This document shows positions 55,401-64,000 of a stretch of 64,000 nt of DNA, one piece after another (the first letter of the stretch is position 1; every line of letters starts with the position of its first letter). Under the pieces are notes generated by a model. The model was not told the DNA's origin. It searched no databases and saw nothing but the letters and a program-made list of their open reading frames with translations. A program made the translations under genes and the position numbers. Source of the stretch: Baylisascaris procyonis (taxonomy: Eukaryota > Nematoda > Chromadorea > Rhabditida > Ascarididae); the NCBI GenBank assembly GCA_037389465.1, contig JAZARR010000154.1:2914001-2978000 (forward strand). Reading direction: 5' to 3'.

Positions 55401-58400
55401 ATTCAGTGGAAAATTTTAGATAACTGTTCCGTTTGAATTCTTAATTTCACCCTCTGAATGTTTATTTCTCTTATCGTTCGCAATTTCTATTGTCTTTATT
55501 CCATCAGTCTGTCCATTCCTTAATGTTGTGCATGTATCAACAATGCTTTTTGCAAAAGCTTGGCTAATTTTTTCAATTTTTCTGCATTTTTTTGGAATTG
55601 AATGGATTTGCATATATACAAGTCTGATTTCATGGATTTTCGATCGAATACGGTCGATTGTGAGCATATTTCATTCGGATGTAAGGATTGTTTGCAAAAT
55701 GTTTTTATATGCAGGTTGTTCACAACACCTTCGTTGATATGCCTTCATACAGCCTTGATGCAGCCAGATTTGAGCGATGAAGAAGTCGCAAAAGTGGAGA
55801 CAAAACGTCAAAAGGTTTTATTTTGTCTGACTTTTTTTAAAGAGATTTTTTCTTGCACATTCAGCCCCGCTATTAGGATATGTGGGTGTAATGTACGTTG
55901 TGGTAGCGTCCGTCTGTCTGTGTCTTTCTGCCTGGTGTTTTCAAATTGTAGACTATCAAAGAATGAGTTATGAAAGTTATCTACACTATAGGAAGGCCTC
56001 GCACGTCAGGTTTCGGATTGATCCAATAACTGTCCATGAAAGTTATTCGATTGTGCCTAAAAATTTGTATGCACTTTTTGATCTATCGAACCGTCATTTT
56101 CTAGTGGGATTGCATAACACACATGGGAACTAATCTTTTTTTGGCGATTGGTATGAATGATCGGTTCTCTTAAAATTTGGATTGATTATTGCCTATATTT
56201 TATTATTTTCTAGTAAAATGTGAAAGTTAGTGGTTTTGATGAGCAGGATCACAAAAGCGCATATTAGTGTTCGACAACATGGCGCGCTTTTCCATTTGTT
56301 TTCGAAAGAGTAGTTATGTGAACCAAGAGCAGAATGCGTTATTTGCATGTTTTAGGAGGGAAGGCGGCTTAAATTGGGTTTTTGCTCGGGCGTTCCGGCT
56401 TTCTTATCGTTTTCCATTTTTTGCAAAATTGTTAGAGAACATTGACTTGCGCCCGTGGGTAATTTACAGAACGGGTCGTATCCAAAGCAATTGATATGAG
56501 GGCATCTTCCCCTCTGAAGCCACCATTAAACTATAAAGCTGCTTTCAGCTTCGCGCATAAAAAGCATCTGAGCTTCTAATAAGCACTGACTGATTTGATT
56601 GAGCTTGCGTTGAGAATTTCGAAACTGCAGCTATTCATCGATATAATACCTTATACTCGAAATATCGTTGCTATTGTTATACTCTTCTTTAAGCCAAAAC
56701 CCTTACTTAATGATCTCTATAGGTGGTTGTAGAAGATAGTGTTTTCTGAGTTACCTGGTTATGCATATACGTTGTTTAGGTATTGTTATGCATGCAAAAA
56801 CCTTTATTTATTCATTTTATATGCATAGAGTGGAAAAAGGAACAAAGAGAAAATTATTCAGAGAGAATGGAACACTTTTAGGGGATTAGTTTTGGTTGTT
56901 TGTTGATGAACATTCAACACGTTAATTTTGATTCATTCTATTTACTGCAACAGTTGGCTGAAAATTTCACCGCTACTCGATGATTTGTATCATTGAATCG
57001 CCTTCTTTATTGTTCATATTCGTTTTGCATTGTACCATTTCCTGATTTTTTAATTCATTGAAATCACGTTTTTAACTCATTCCTCATCGGTATCAATTTT
57101 AGGGATTCCGAAACGGATTCTCTCATATATAATGGGTTAGAGGGTTGAACACTAGGCTGATAATCTGTTAGCAAAGGGTTCATATCCCATTTATAAATAA
57201 TTTTATTCGTTGCCTTATTGATATATAAAATTCAGTTGATCGAATCACTATCGAAAAAGATCGACGTTTTGGATCGGGAACGAGCAGTATTAGATGGTGA
57301 AATCGAATCGAATGAAGCGTTGAAGAATGCACTCGTCGAAGAGTTAAATGCTGCGGGCAGTGCCGATTGTGCACAAAAGATGATTGCCAACCTCACGCAT
57401 AGTACAAGACTTATCAGGTTGCAACTTGATTTCTAAGCAAATATTTCAAATCTTTACGCTTATTTGACTGCATGAAGTTTGTTTATATATATTCCGCTAT
57501 TTATAGAAAATTTAACCGATGAAGTTAATGTGATACCATTTCTTTAAACATAACTTAAAGATTTAGAATATATTATTCGTTAGGTTCAGTGGACTTTTGG
57601 AAAGGAACGCTTCCTTTTATAGAATTTTTTCTATCGTTGTTGAATATTGAAAGCACTCGATCGCAATGATATATGTTAGTGGCCATCCTGACTTTGTCGA
57701 TCATTGTGTGTTTTTGTGCACTCTAGGGAAGATAACTCTAGCTGTTTATCGCTAGCCATAGCCTCCTTATTCCAGTTATTATATAACAACATCTAAATAT
57801 TCGTCTCTTTCATAAAAATGTAAGGATTATTGCAGGTTAGAGACGAAGTTACGCATGCAATTGGAACGTTTGGAAGGGATGTTAAGCAACGGCATGGAAG
57901 GTATTGACAAAGAGGCACATACGGCAAGAATGGAACGTGTGAAGAGCCAGATCAGCGATCAATGTGCGTTATGGGAGGCGTTCAATAGAAGGGATATGCG
58001 TTTAGATGCTATTATAGAGTCACGCATTAGCCCACAATCGATCGCCCAATGGAGGTTTGTAGTTCATCCTTTTGTTTCTCAAAGGCATGTGCCTTGCAGG
58101 CGGAAAATATTGGGTGGGGTGGTAGGGGAAGAGTGGAGATAATGATCCTTTATATCAAGTAAGAGTCTGTTTTGAGGGGATTTGAGCAAAGAATAATGCC
58201 AAGTGCGAGGTCCGCAATTACCATTATTTTTTGCTTAAATGAGCAGTTGTCCAGAATCTTTTCAATGTCAGCCTCATTTCCGCACTACAAGAAGCCAGCC
58301 TGTTGGTCGCTTGAGCATCTTTTCGAAAGAATAGAAACCAACCTCGGAAACAATGGATTTGGGGCAGAGATCGAGCAGAATCAAGCGGGCATCTGAAAGC

Positions 58401-58758
58401 CGATAGGAGTGGTCAGCCTGTCCAGTACAGATGGTGGTGAATATGAGTGCCAGCAGAAGAGGGATTTGCGATAAATCAGTTAATTATTCAATCAGCTCAG
58501 ATATGAAGTTTTCCAAAACAAGGTAATAGAGCTGTTTTAAGTACACTTTCCTGATGTTCAGGTAAGGTTTGTAGCAAGTGTTTCTTCTTATTACTGCTGT
58601 TATTTTTGATGATCTTTAAAGTTGAGTAATTTCTTTTTTTTAGGTTTTATAAAGAAGCGTGGAGGAGGTTAACAGCTGAACAACAGGAAATCGAAGAACG
58701 ATTACAATTGGCTCGTGGCCAGTTGACTGCTTTGCAAAACGTGCATATGGCCATCTAG
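41108..58758 (+). CDS. Shroom: Shroom-family protein with C-terminal ASD2 domain (10 exons)
   Basis: Shroom proteins bind Rho kinase through the ASD2 coiled coil and recruit it to actin to drive apical constriction. Exons: 41108-41197, 42700-42726, 43216-43319, 52125-52280, 53682-53791, 54648-54912, 55715-55814, 57236-57417, 57836-58054, 58644-58758. All junctions keep phase and give 455 residues. Residues about 285-450 match Shroom ASD2 as I know it: LIESLSKKIDVLDRERAVLD, then ALVEELNAAG, then DAIIESRISPQSIAQWRFYK and a helix ending in LQLARGQLTALQN. Residues about 188-207 are proline-rich (PPPEVPPK, VPKKPP), a possible SH3 ligand, and the flanks are Ser/Thr-rich. No PDZ domain is present. 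The start is the first ATG after an in-frame TAA at 41081; other first exons upstream are possible. The ASD2 exons are sure, the first three less so. Confidence 0.85.
42700..42726 (+). CDS. Shroom: 27-nt phase-0 microexon of the Shroom-like gene
   Basis: The sequence between TTTTCTGTAG and GTATATTTT encodes IKTEFHLSE, nine codons without changing frame. Both neighbouring exons are in phase with or without it, so it could be alternatively included. It rests on splice signals and phase only. Confidence 0.55.
44140..44257. repeat. degenerate ~34-bp minisatellite
   Basis: Four units share ATAATTACTGTGGAGGGG-like cores. They lie in the large Shroom intron and include the G10 tract. Confidence 0.75.
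45515..45580. repeat. (AT)n then (ATTT)n
   Basis: Nineteen AT units run into TTTA units in the large Shroom intron. Confidence 0.95.
45769..45828. repeat. 30-bp tandem duplication
   Basis: Two 30-base units beginning TTCAAAATTCTTTATTTTAT differ at one base. Confidence 0.9.
47330..47872 (+). CDS. candidate nested single-exon gene, unknown membrane-like protein
   Basis: I do not recognise this 180-residue frame. It is the longest frame in the window not explained by simple repeats or a known gene. A strong acceptor (TATTTTTTAG, ending 47311) lies 18 bases before the ATG and doubles as the upstream in-frame stop. AATAAA lies at 48043, about 170 bases after the stop. This layout fits a trans-spliced single-exon gene inside the Shroom intron on the same strand. 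Residues about 34-56 are hydrophobic (MVRLILLLSSYLLYSFAVFL), a possible membrane segment. The rest is mixed with several Cys. It could instead be the last exon of an unseen gene or an alternative 3' end. Confidence 0.4.
   Translation: MKDQATFYNYLDWKTETFIKDVRGWLVRLEIECMVRLILLLSSYLLYSFAVFLELENYFCFLQLHLDHLFKSSSLKNIESRHFLRGAFIQKDGILALKRHLVTINFSECNLEFSLLSVSYLSECVGKKFHDSGILFYSVNIMAIIANNIKCNAITFCKYYRIFPYDSQKVCKNWYSIIRK
48043..48048 (+). promoter_or_regulatory. AATAAA after the nested candidate gene
   Basis: A canonical polyadenylation hexamer lies about 170 bases after the stop of the 180-codon frame, in a T-rich context. The hexamer is common in AT-rich DNA, so alone it proves little. Confidence 0.35.
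49360..49402. repeat. (AT)n microsatellite
   Basis: About 21 AT units in the large Shroom intron. Confidence 0.95.
51357..51678 (+). pseudogene. protein-like segment with a +1 frameshift
   Basis: From an ACTTTAG acceptor the frame reads AQMSRHGRWRRCLTAFEESM and HLLREELVSMKSAHSKG, then TGA at 51468. Skipping one base at about 51462 opens the next frame, VELLLDTVKEVLVSGQGVSN, then LPKAVLEHLSNRILSLFA. Both halves look like one amphipathic helical protein, which suggests a frameshifted relic or two exon pieces. The family is not recognised. Confidence 0.3.
56251..56310 (+). repeat. dispersed ~60-bp repeat, copy 2
   Basis: It matches 40651-40710 over about 60 bases. A third, shorter relative (TGGCGCGTTTTTCCACATTTTC) begins near 28285. 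Confidence 0.6.
57130..57194 (+). pseudogene. tRNA-like remnant (Ile-GAU-like anticodon arm)
   Basis: GGTTAGAGGGTTGAACACT resembles the end of a tRNA D arm. It is followed by CTGATAA in anticodon-loop position, then GGGTTCATATCCC, close to box B and able to form a T arm. The ends AATGGG and CCCATT can pair. The D arm is shortened and the anticodon stem mispairs, so it is at best a pseudogene or SINE piece. It lies in an intron of the Shroom-like gene. Confidence 0.3.
57236..58758 (+). CDS. Shroom: ASD2 (Rho-kinase-binding) exons of the Shroom-like gene
   Basis: Exons 57236-57417, 57836-58054 and 58644-58758 encode about 170 residues of almost continuous heptad-like coiled coil. In the family this forms an antiparallel dimer that binds the coiled coil of Rho kinase. 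The signature I recognise is a helix with LSKKIDVLDRERAVLDGEIE, a second helix with LERLEGMLSNG, then the conserved ISPQSIAQWRFYKEAW patch and a closing helix. The protein ends HMAI with TAG at 58756. Confidence 0.9.
58150..58500. mobile_element. GC-richer protein-like island in the last Shroom intron
   Basis: The segment between exons 58054 and 58644 is less AT-rich than other introns. It is open for 74 codons on + (58172-58396), with CWSLEHLFERIETNLGNN among them, and reads as protein on minus in pieces. No splice sites or known motif are visible. It may be an inserted element or conserved noncoding DNA. Confidence 0.2.
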
Positions 58759-60894
58759 TCGTGATTAAATTGCCTTTATCGTATTAACTCTTATATTACC
58801 CCCATGCGTTGCATTGTGATCATTTCACAGATGCCAATGAAAGTATATTTCACCAAGCAGATATAAATCAATTTTTTTTGTACGGGTAGAAAATTGTTTA
58901 GAATCAGGAAAGATCACTCAAATTCATGACTTTTCTACTGATGTAGAGTAGCAGAGAGGGAAGAAATAGTGCGTAATAGATAGGAGAGTAATGAAAACAA
59001 CAAAATAGAGACATAGGCGGGAGAGGCAGAAAAATTGCGTCAGTCATTGTATTATGTAAAAGGGATGATGCCTGTATCAGGGACATACATCGAGAAGTGA
59101 TGAATAGGACGTAATTTTTTGATTTATGGTTCGCTTCCGCATTTCAGTTCCCTTATTTTGCCTTCAAATTTCTATGGAAAGTAAGTGTGAAAATTTTGGC
59201 GTCATAAATATCAGGGAACTGCTAGAGAAAAGCATTGTGGGGTGGAGAAAGCGACAGCAATATTAAGAGGAAGCGTATGGGGGGGATGAGGAAGAATCGG
59301 TTGCTGGATGATGTGTTGTTGTGAATTGCTTACATGTTATCCTGTATTTGATGAGAAAGTTCAATTAGTAAATGTTTTCATTTCATCGATTTGCTTACCT
59401 TCATCATTTACAGCTTTTATTTTGCTGTGCGCTAACTAAAGTTGCATTTTCTATGGGATGACAATGAATAGCAGCTAGAGTGGAATGTGGAATGTGAACA
59501 AAAGGAGCGGACATGAGCATGAACCGCAGTGAGAAGGAGGACGTCTGGAATTCGGATGAAGTGTCTTTTGAGGAAGCATGTGAGGAGGGGTGAGAGGCAT
59601 ACGCATAGCAGTTTGTTTCATAGCCAAATTGCAGATCTGCAAATCGCTGGGAGGTTTTATTCGTTGCGTTTCTCGGAGGAAGAGGGGATTAGAAAGAGTC
59701 AAAGTTGAAGTTACTAAGTGACACGCTGGGTTTCCATCGTCAGTTTAGCTTAAACTAACGCATAATTTCAGTCAAAAATGTCAACATTTACTGTTACTCT
59801 ACAAGTTTTGCAGATTTTAATATTCTCGCTTAGTCGATCCTTCCTCTTATTGTAACTGTCCGCTATTGAAACATTTTAGATAGTTGAAGGTATTCAGCAA
59901 TCAGCAATTTTACAGTGATTAGTCTTTGTGAAAACTGCTTTCATTTGGAAGACGTAGACGAAAAAGCTACAAGATGGGGATGTCGTACAGCTTATAGTAA
60001 AAAAATGCATATGTTGTCCTGCACCTGTCCGCTTTTGCGCTCTTAATTGTGCTACGAGGGTTTCCACGTTGTGCCCTCCATTTCCCGTTCCCATTCACCC
60101 ATCCAGTCGTATCAGCACACTTCCTGTGGTTGAAATTTGTTACTGTTTCAACTTCACTTCAACCTGAAATCCTTTTTAGTTTTGAGTTAGGGCATTTTTT
60201 GAGAAGCTTGCGTTGTCTAGGCATTCATGATAGACATGTTTTCCATGGCATTACGGCTGATTCCATAGCTGCATCTACATTGCACTTGTGATCTATGAAT
60301 GAGGAGGGATGCCACTAAGCTTATTTACTGATATAATTTCGCAGGTGGTCATGTCTTAAAAGTCATCATAACAAGTATATCTATGTAGGGACAAGTCATC
60401 ATGCTGGAGACTCTCATCATGCTCTTGGAACTCACACTGATGTGATCTTTTGCGAAGAGTTTAGATGGGGGGTATCGTTGGTGTTCCACTATGTGCGTTA
60501 GCTTTCTTTTCACATGGGTCTTTTCCACAACGAACCCGCTGAGGTGCGTTCTTGTGCCAAAGAGTATTCCCATCACGATAATCTGCAGATGACCAACAAT
60601 ATTCGTTCTTTTGAATTGTTGTGTCTATACTGTATTTTGTGGTATTAATGCTAATCCACAAATGTTTCATTTCATTTTTGCTTCGTTTTGATGACGACAC
60701 ATATTGCAGCGTTTAATGAATGAATAAATCCATTAAGCGATCGAAGAATTTCAGTGGGAGGTTCTCTATATTTTATGATATCACTTTACAATAGCGAAAG
60801 CATTACAATTTGTTCTTTGAATTTGAATTTGAATCGTTTTCTTATATATGCAAACAAATTTATTTCCAACTCAATAAAGTTTATTTATTTCCAG
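58759..60894. other. region between the Shroom-like gene and blos-1
   Basis: No further exon was recognised. The near 3' part must contain the 3' UTR of the Shroom-like gene, but no AATAAA is obvious close to its stop; hexamers appear only at 60723 and 60873. Minus-strand frames at 59475-59702 and 60349-60700 are protein-like in composition only. Confidence 0.5.
60873..60894 (+). promoter_or_regulatory. AATAAA plus likely trans-splice acceptor before blos-1
   Basis: AATAAA at 60873 is followed by T-rich sequence ending TTTATTTCCAG at 60894, and the blos-1 ATG comes 41 bases later. There is no donor for this acceptor nearby, so a spliced leader is the natural partner in a nematode. An upstream poly(A) signal this close is reminiscent of operon junctions, though the spacing is shorter than the usual ~100 bases. 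Confidence 0.4.
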
Positions 60895-60935
60895 ATTGAC
60901 AAAAAAAAAAGATTAAAAGTTGGGTATTGAGGAGA

Positions 60936-62959
60936 ATGTTGGCTAAAATGGTTAAAGAGCACAACGTTTCACAACAATTACGTAAAGAGTTACAAGGTTT
61001 GTGCTATTTTTTTGGAATAAATATTGATACAAATGTAATGTGAAACTTTAGGAAAATACTTCCGATCACTGCATCGAATAGAATAAAGTGTTAAATTATA
61101 TAAGATAGGTTGTGTAATTTATAAATTTAAATATTATATTGTCATAATTACTGCAGAATAAAAATCTATTCTAATTGTTTAGTAGAAGATAGGGATGGAA
61201 TCTTCGATGATCCAAATTTTCAAAAATGATGAAAATTTATGACGTTAATCGGAATGCTTATTGAGAAATCCGATCCATTGATATCCCTAGATAAATTAAT
61301 TTCGGATGGCGATACGACTTCTTTTTTTTTTTTGTTTGATAAGATTTCATTTTTAGAAAAACGCAAGAATGAAGCAATAGTTGCAGCACATAATTTATCA
61401 AGTGCAATAGTCGATCATCTCAATTATGCGTTCGTTTTATTTTCATTATTATTATTTGAAATCACTATATTATTCAAATATTCAAATATTTCTTGATGTA
61501 TTTGCACGCTTTCAATTTTTTCCATATTTGACATTTAAAGAATATGTCACCATCAAGCACATACATATTTTTATTACAAATACAGGTCTAGAAATATGTT
61601 GAATATTTGATAAGTCGTGTATATCTTCTTCAAATTGTTGAAGTTATTCATCAGGGAAGGTAACTCCTTTCATGGATATATCACCAAACAAGTCTAGGGC
61701 ACGTTTTTCGCATTTACTATTTCAGCTTTTGGTATCTCGATGGGATAGAAAGGAAAAAAAACCCACGGGTAATCTGAAGGGCAGATATAGAAGTCTAAGA
61801 AAATTACATTAAAAATATGCAAAAGAAGGAGGATTGAGGCGACTTAAAGAGTAGTGACCAAATTAGTTGTGAGCACATGAAGTGTCGTCCAGAAATCTAC
61901 TCGATTTTATAAATTGGGATGACCTTATCGATATAATGCTGAAAAACGCCATCTATTATTTGAGTGAATTTGCAGTGTTTCACAAGCATATAACAATCAA
62001 AAGAGATTAGATGTGGAGGCAAAGAAGTTGGAGAATAACGCCGCCAATTTGGCCAGACAGACCGAACAATGGATCCAGTTAACCGACTCACTCAATCAGG
62101 CACTTAAGGTCATCCAATTACATAATTAAATACGAATTATGTAAATCTGCATGACATATTTTACATATTTAGCCGATTATGACGCATATTTATAATTGTT
62201 GCTAGTATCAGTTACCACTTATTCGAGGTGGCGATCTCGTAAGATCAGGTCGAGGATGCAGTCGCACTTCGGGAGTCCTCGAACAATGATTTGTAGCTGT
62301 TCGAGCTAGAGGTCTCCGACTCAATTTCTTCGGGCCCCAGATGATGTTCTTCAGGGGCTCCCCATCACATTTCATAGGCCTGCCCCTATGATCTTCCCTT
62401 CATTGAAGATCTTTTCGATTTCTTCCTCGACGGTGACGGTCAGTATCAGTATCAGTCCCCCGAAAAAACTCGTTCGCGGGTGTCTCAAAGACACCGAAGA
62501 CCCCAAAACATGAGGAAGATAGTGCATGTGTGGAGTGTTTAAGAGTCAAGTTCCTTAAAACTATTTGTTTGATGCGAAAGGATCAGTACCGCTTTTGTTT
62601 TGGTTCATTTTGAAAGCAGAAAAGAAGATGGGAAAATGACCGTGAGTGCTTACTACTCGTACCGTTATCATCTGCATCGGCTGGCATTTACAATGAGGAA
62701 TATTGCAGGAAATCGGTGATGTTGGAAACTGGGCAAAGAGTATTGAAAACGACATGAAAGTTATTTCGGGCACTTTAAAGACTGTATTCGAAGGTAAATT
62801 CTTTATCTTGCTCACTATTGTTATGATCGTCTTCGAAGCGACCACCTTAGGGATTAAGGGCGTATTTAGGAAATGCATTATGAGATACCCAACGTTTCTT
62901 TTTTGTCTAGGGCAGCCAGTATGCTGAATGCTGCAGAAGTGAATGCTATAAAGCAATAA
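60936..62959 (+). CDS. blos-1: BLOC-1 subunit 1 (BLOS1 / GCN5L1), five exons
   Basis: BLOS1 is a small coiled-coil subunit of BLOC-1 and BORC, which control lysosome-related organelle biogenesis and lysosome positioning. Exons: 60936-60996, 61357-61429, 61976-62108, 62709-62793, 62916-62959. Phases agree and give 131 residues, close to the ~125 of the human protein. Family landmarks in order: [71 protein letters not shown] and [17 protein letters not shown]. These match the human LLKEH..., EKRRREAI, VDHLN, QAYMNQ, QTGQW and EIGDVENWARSIE. The last exon has two acceptors: the one before 62916 gives a tail of 15 residues ([14 protein letters not shown]), the one before 62911 gives only GQPVC. 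Intron 3 holds a transposon-like island. Confidence 0.93.
62210..62530 (-). mobile_element. GC-richer transposon-like island in blos-1 intron 3
   Basis: This block is clearly richer in G and C than the flanking intron and includes CpGs and short direct repeats (CAGTATCAGTATCAGT). On the minus strand it reads [20 protein letters not shown] before a stop, protein-like but unrecognised. Its abrupt edges suggest an inserted, decayed element. Confidence 0.3.
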
Positions 62960-63004
62960 TCATAAACTCGGAACGGTCCTAATATGCCAGAATGTTCTTC
63001 TAGG

Positions 63005-64000
63005 TTAAAAAGACAGTCAGACCATAGTCTCTTGCCTTTTTTTTGAGATTCCGTCACCGTTTTCACCCTCCCCTATAGGCAGGGAGTGGAAAGGGGGTAG
63101 AGGGAGGCAGGGACTTCTTTTGAAAACGCCGTAAGTTCTCTGGAAACTTCACCGGAAAAAGAAAAGTTTTCAAACCATAGTCTCTTGCCTTATGTTTTTT
63201 CAGATTCTGTCACCGCTTTCACCCTCTCCTGTAGGCAGGGAGTGAGGAGGGGGAAGAGGGAGGCAAGGACTTTTTTGAAAACGCGTGTAGTTCTCTGGAA
63301 ACTTCACTGGAAAAAGAAAAGTTTTCAAACCATAGTCTCTTGCCTTATGTTTTTTGAGATTCTGTCACCGCTTTCACCCTTTCCCGTAGGCAGGGAGTGG
63401 GAGGGGGTAGAGGGAGGCAGCTACTTCTTTTGAAAACGCCGTATAGTTCTCTGGAAACTTCACTGGAAAAAGAAAAGTTTTCAAACCATAGTCTCTTGCC
63501 TTATGTTTTTTGAGATTCTGTCACCGTTTTCACCCTTTCCTGTAGGCAGGGAGTGGGAGGGGGTAGAGGGAGGCAGGGACTTTTTTGAAAACGCCGTGTA
63601 GTTCTCTGGAAACTTCACTGGAAAAAGAAAAGTTTTCAAACCATAGTCTCTTGCCTTATATTTTTTGAGATCCTGTCACCGCTTTCACCCTCTCCTGTAG
63701 GCAGGGAGTGAGGTGGGGGTAGAGGGAGGCAGGGACTTCTTTTGAAAACGACGCATAGTTCTCTGGAAACTTCACTGGAAAAAGAAAAGTTTTCAAACCA
63801 TAGTCTCTTGAAATATGTTTTTTGAGATTCTGTCACCGCTTTCACCCTCTCCTGTAGGCAGGGAGTGAGGAGGGGGTAGAGGGAGGCAGCTACTTCTTTT
63901 GAAAACGCCGTATAGTTCTCTGGAAACTTCACTGGAAAAAGAAAAGTTTTCAAACCATAGTCTCTTGCCTTATGTTTTTTGAGATTCTGTCACCGTTTTC
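63005..64000 (+). repeat. tandem array, 153-157 bp unit, at least six copies
   Basis: The marker CCATAGTCTCTTG recurs at 63022, 63175, 63330, 63486, 63641, 63798 and 63955 (spacing 153-157). The first copy is the most diverged; the rest differ by a few substitutions and small indels. Each unit has TTTTTTGAGATTCTGTCACC, a G-rich stretch (GGCAGGGAGTG, then GGGGG, GGG and GGCAGGG) and TTCTCTGGAAACTTCACTGG. The array starts about 45 bases after the blos-1 stop and runs off the window. Open frames across it are artefacts of the repeat. Confidence 0.95.

Larger units (their letters stand above)
52281..57235 (+). other. introns of the Shroom-like gene between exons 4 and 8
   Basis: Apart from exons 53682-53791, 54648-54912 and 55715-55814, these are AT-rich introns. 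They hold a copy of the dispersed ~60-bp repeat (56251-56310) and a tRNA-like remnant (57130-57194). Confidence 0.6.

Noticed and set aside
60349..60700. Overlapping minus-strand frames that look protein-like
   Set aside because: Two frames compete, neither contains a motif I can name and neither has gene signals.
62561..62956. 131-codon minus-strand frame
   Set aside because: It is the antisense of the last blos-1 exons. A frame of this length is not unexpected by chance here.
63636..63953. 105-codon minus-strand frame with internal protein repeats
   Set aside because: It is a translation of the 155-bp tandem array and lacks gene signals.

Overview
The window is AT-rich animal DNA from a large, intron-rich genome. 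Short exons sit in introns of 0.2 to 9 kb. Introns mostly start GTATGT/GTAAGT and end TTTTCAG or TTGCAG, and there are many (AT)n microsatellites. The proteins, the splice signals and AG acceptors placed a few bases before start codons (as for spliced-leader trans-splicing) point to a nematode, with moderate confidence. I cannot place the species. There is no bacterial, viral or CRISPR content.

Three protein-coding genes are recognised, all on the + strand. Bases 1 to about 22850 hold the 3' part of unc-79: 19 exons and about 936 codons, in continuous phase up to a TAA at 22750. It encodes an accessory subunit of the NALCN/NCA sodium-leak channel. Its 5' part lies before the window. Bases 41108 to 58758 hold a ten-exon Shroom-family gene (455 residues as modelled): a 27-nt microexon, a proline-rich middle and a C-terminal ASD2 coiled coil that in this family binds Rho kinase. 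Bases 60936 to 62959 hold blos-1 (BLOC-1 subunit 1), five exons and 131 residues, with a likely trans-splice acceptor 41 nt before its ATG.

Between and inside these genes are two longer open frames that look like real but unrecognised genes. One is a two-exon Cys-rich reading frame at 25391-26274. The other is a single-exon frame at 47330-47872 nested in the 8.8-kb Shroom intron. Several short protein-like islands look like decayed transposon or pseudogene pieces: 33.8-34.3, 34.95-35.15, 50.9-51.7, 58.2-58.5 and 62.2-62.5 kb. The remaining 22.9-41.1 kb is mostly featureless AT-rich sequence.

Repeats include seven long (AT)n arrays, five poly-G tracts that all lie on the + strand, several 21-35 bp minisatellites, two related tRNA-like remnants, a dispersed ~60-bp repeat and, from about 63005 to the end of the window, a 153-157 bp tandem array. 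The three recognised genes act in different processes (neuronal excitability, actomyosin contractility, lysosome-related organelle biogenesis). Their adjacency does not suggest a functional cluster, although the 60.87-60.94 kb junction has an operon-like layout.
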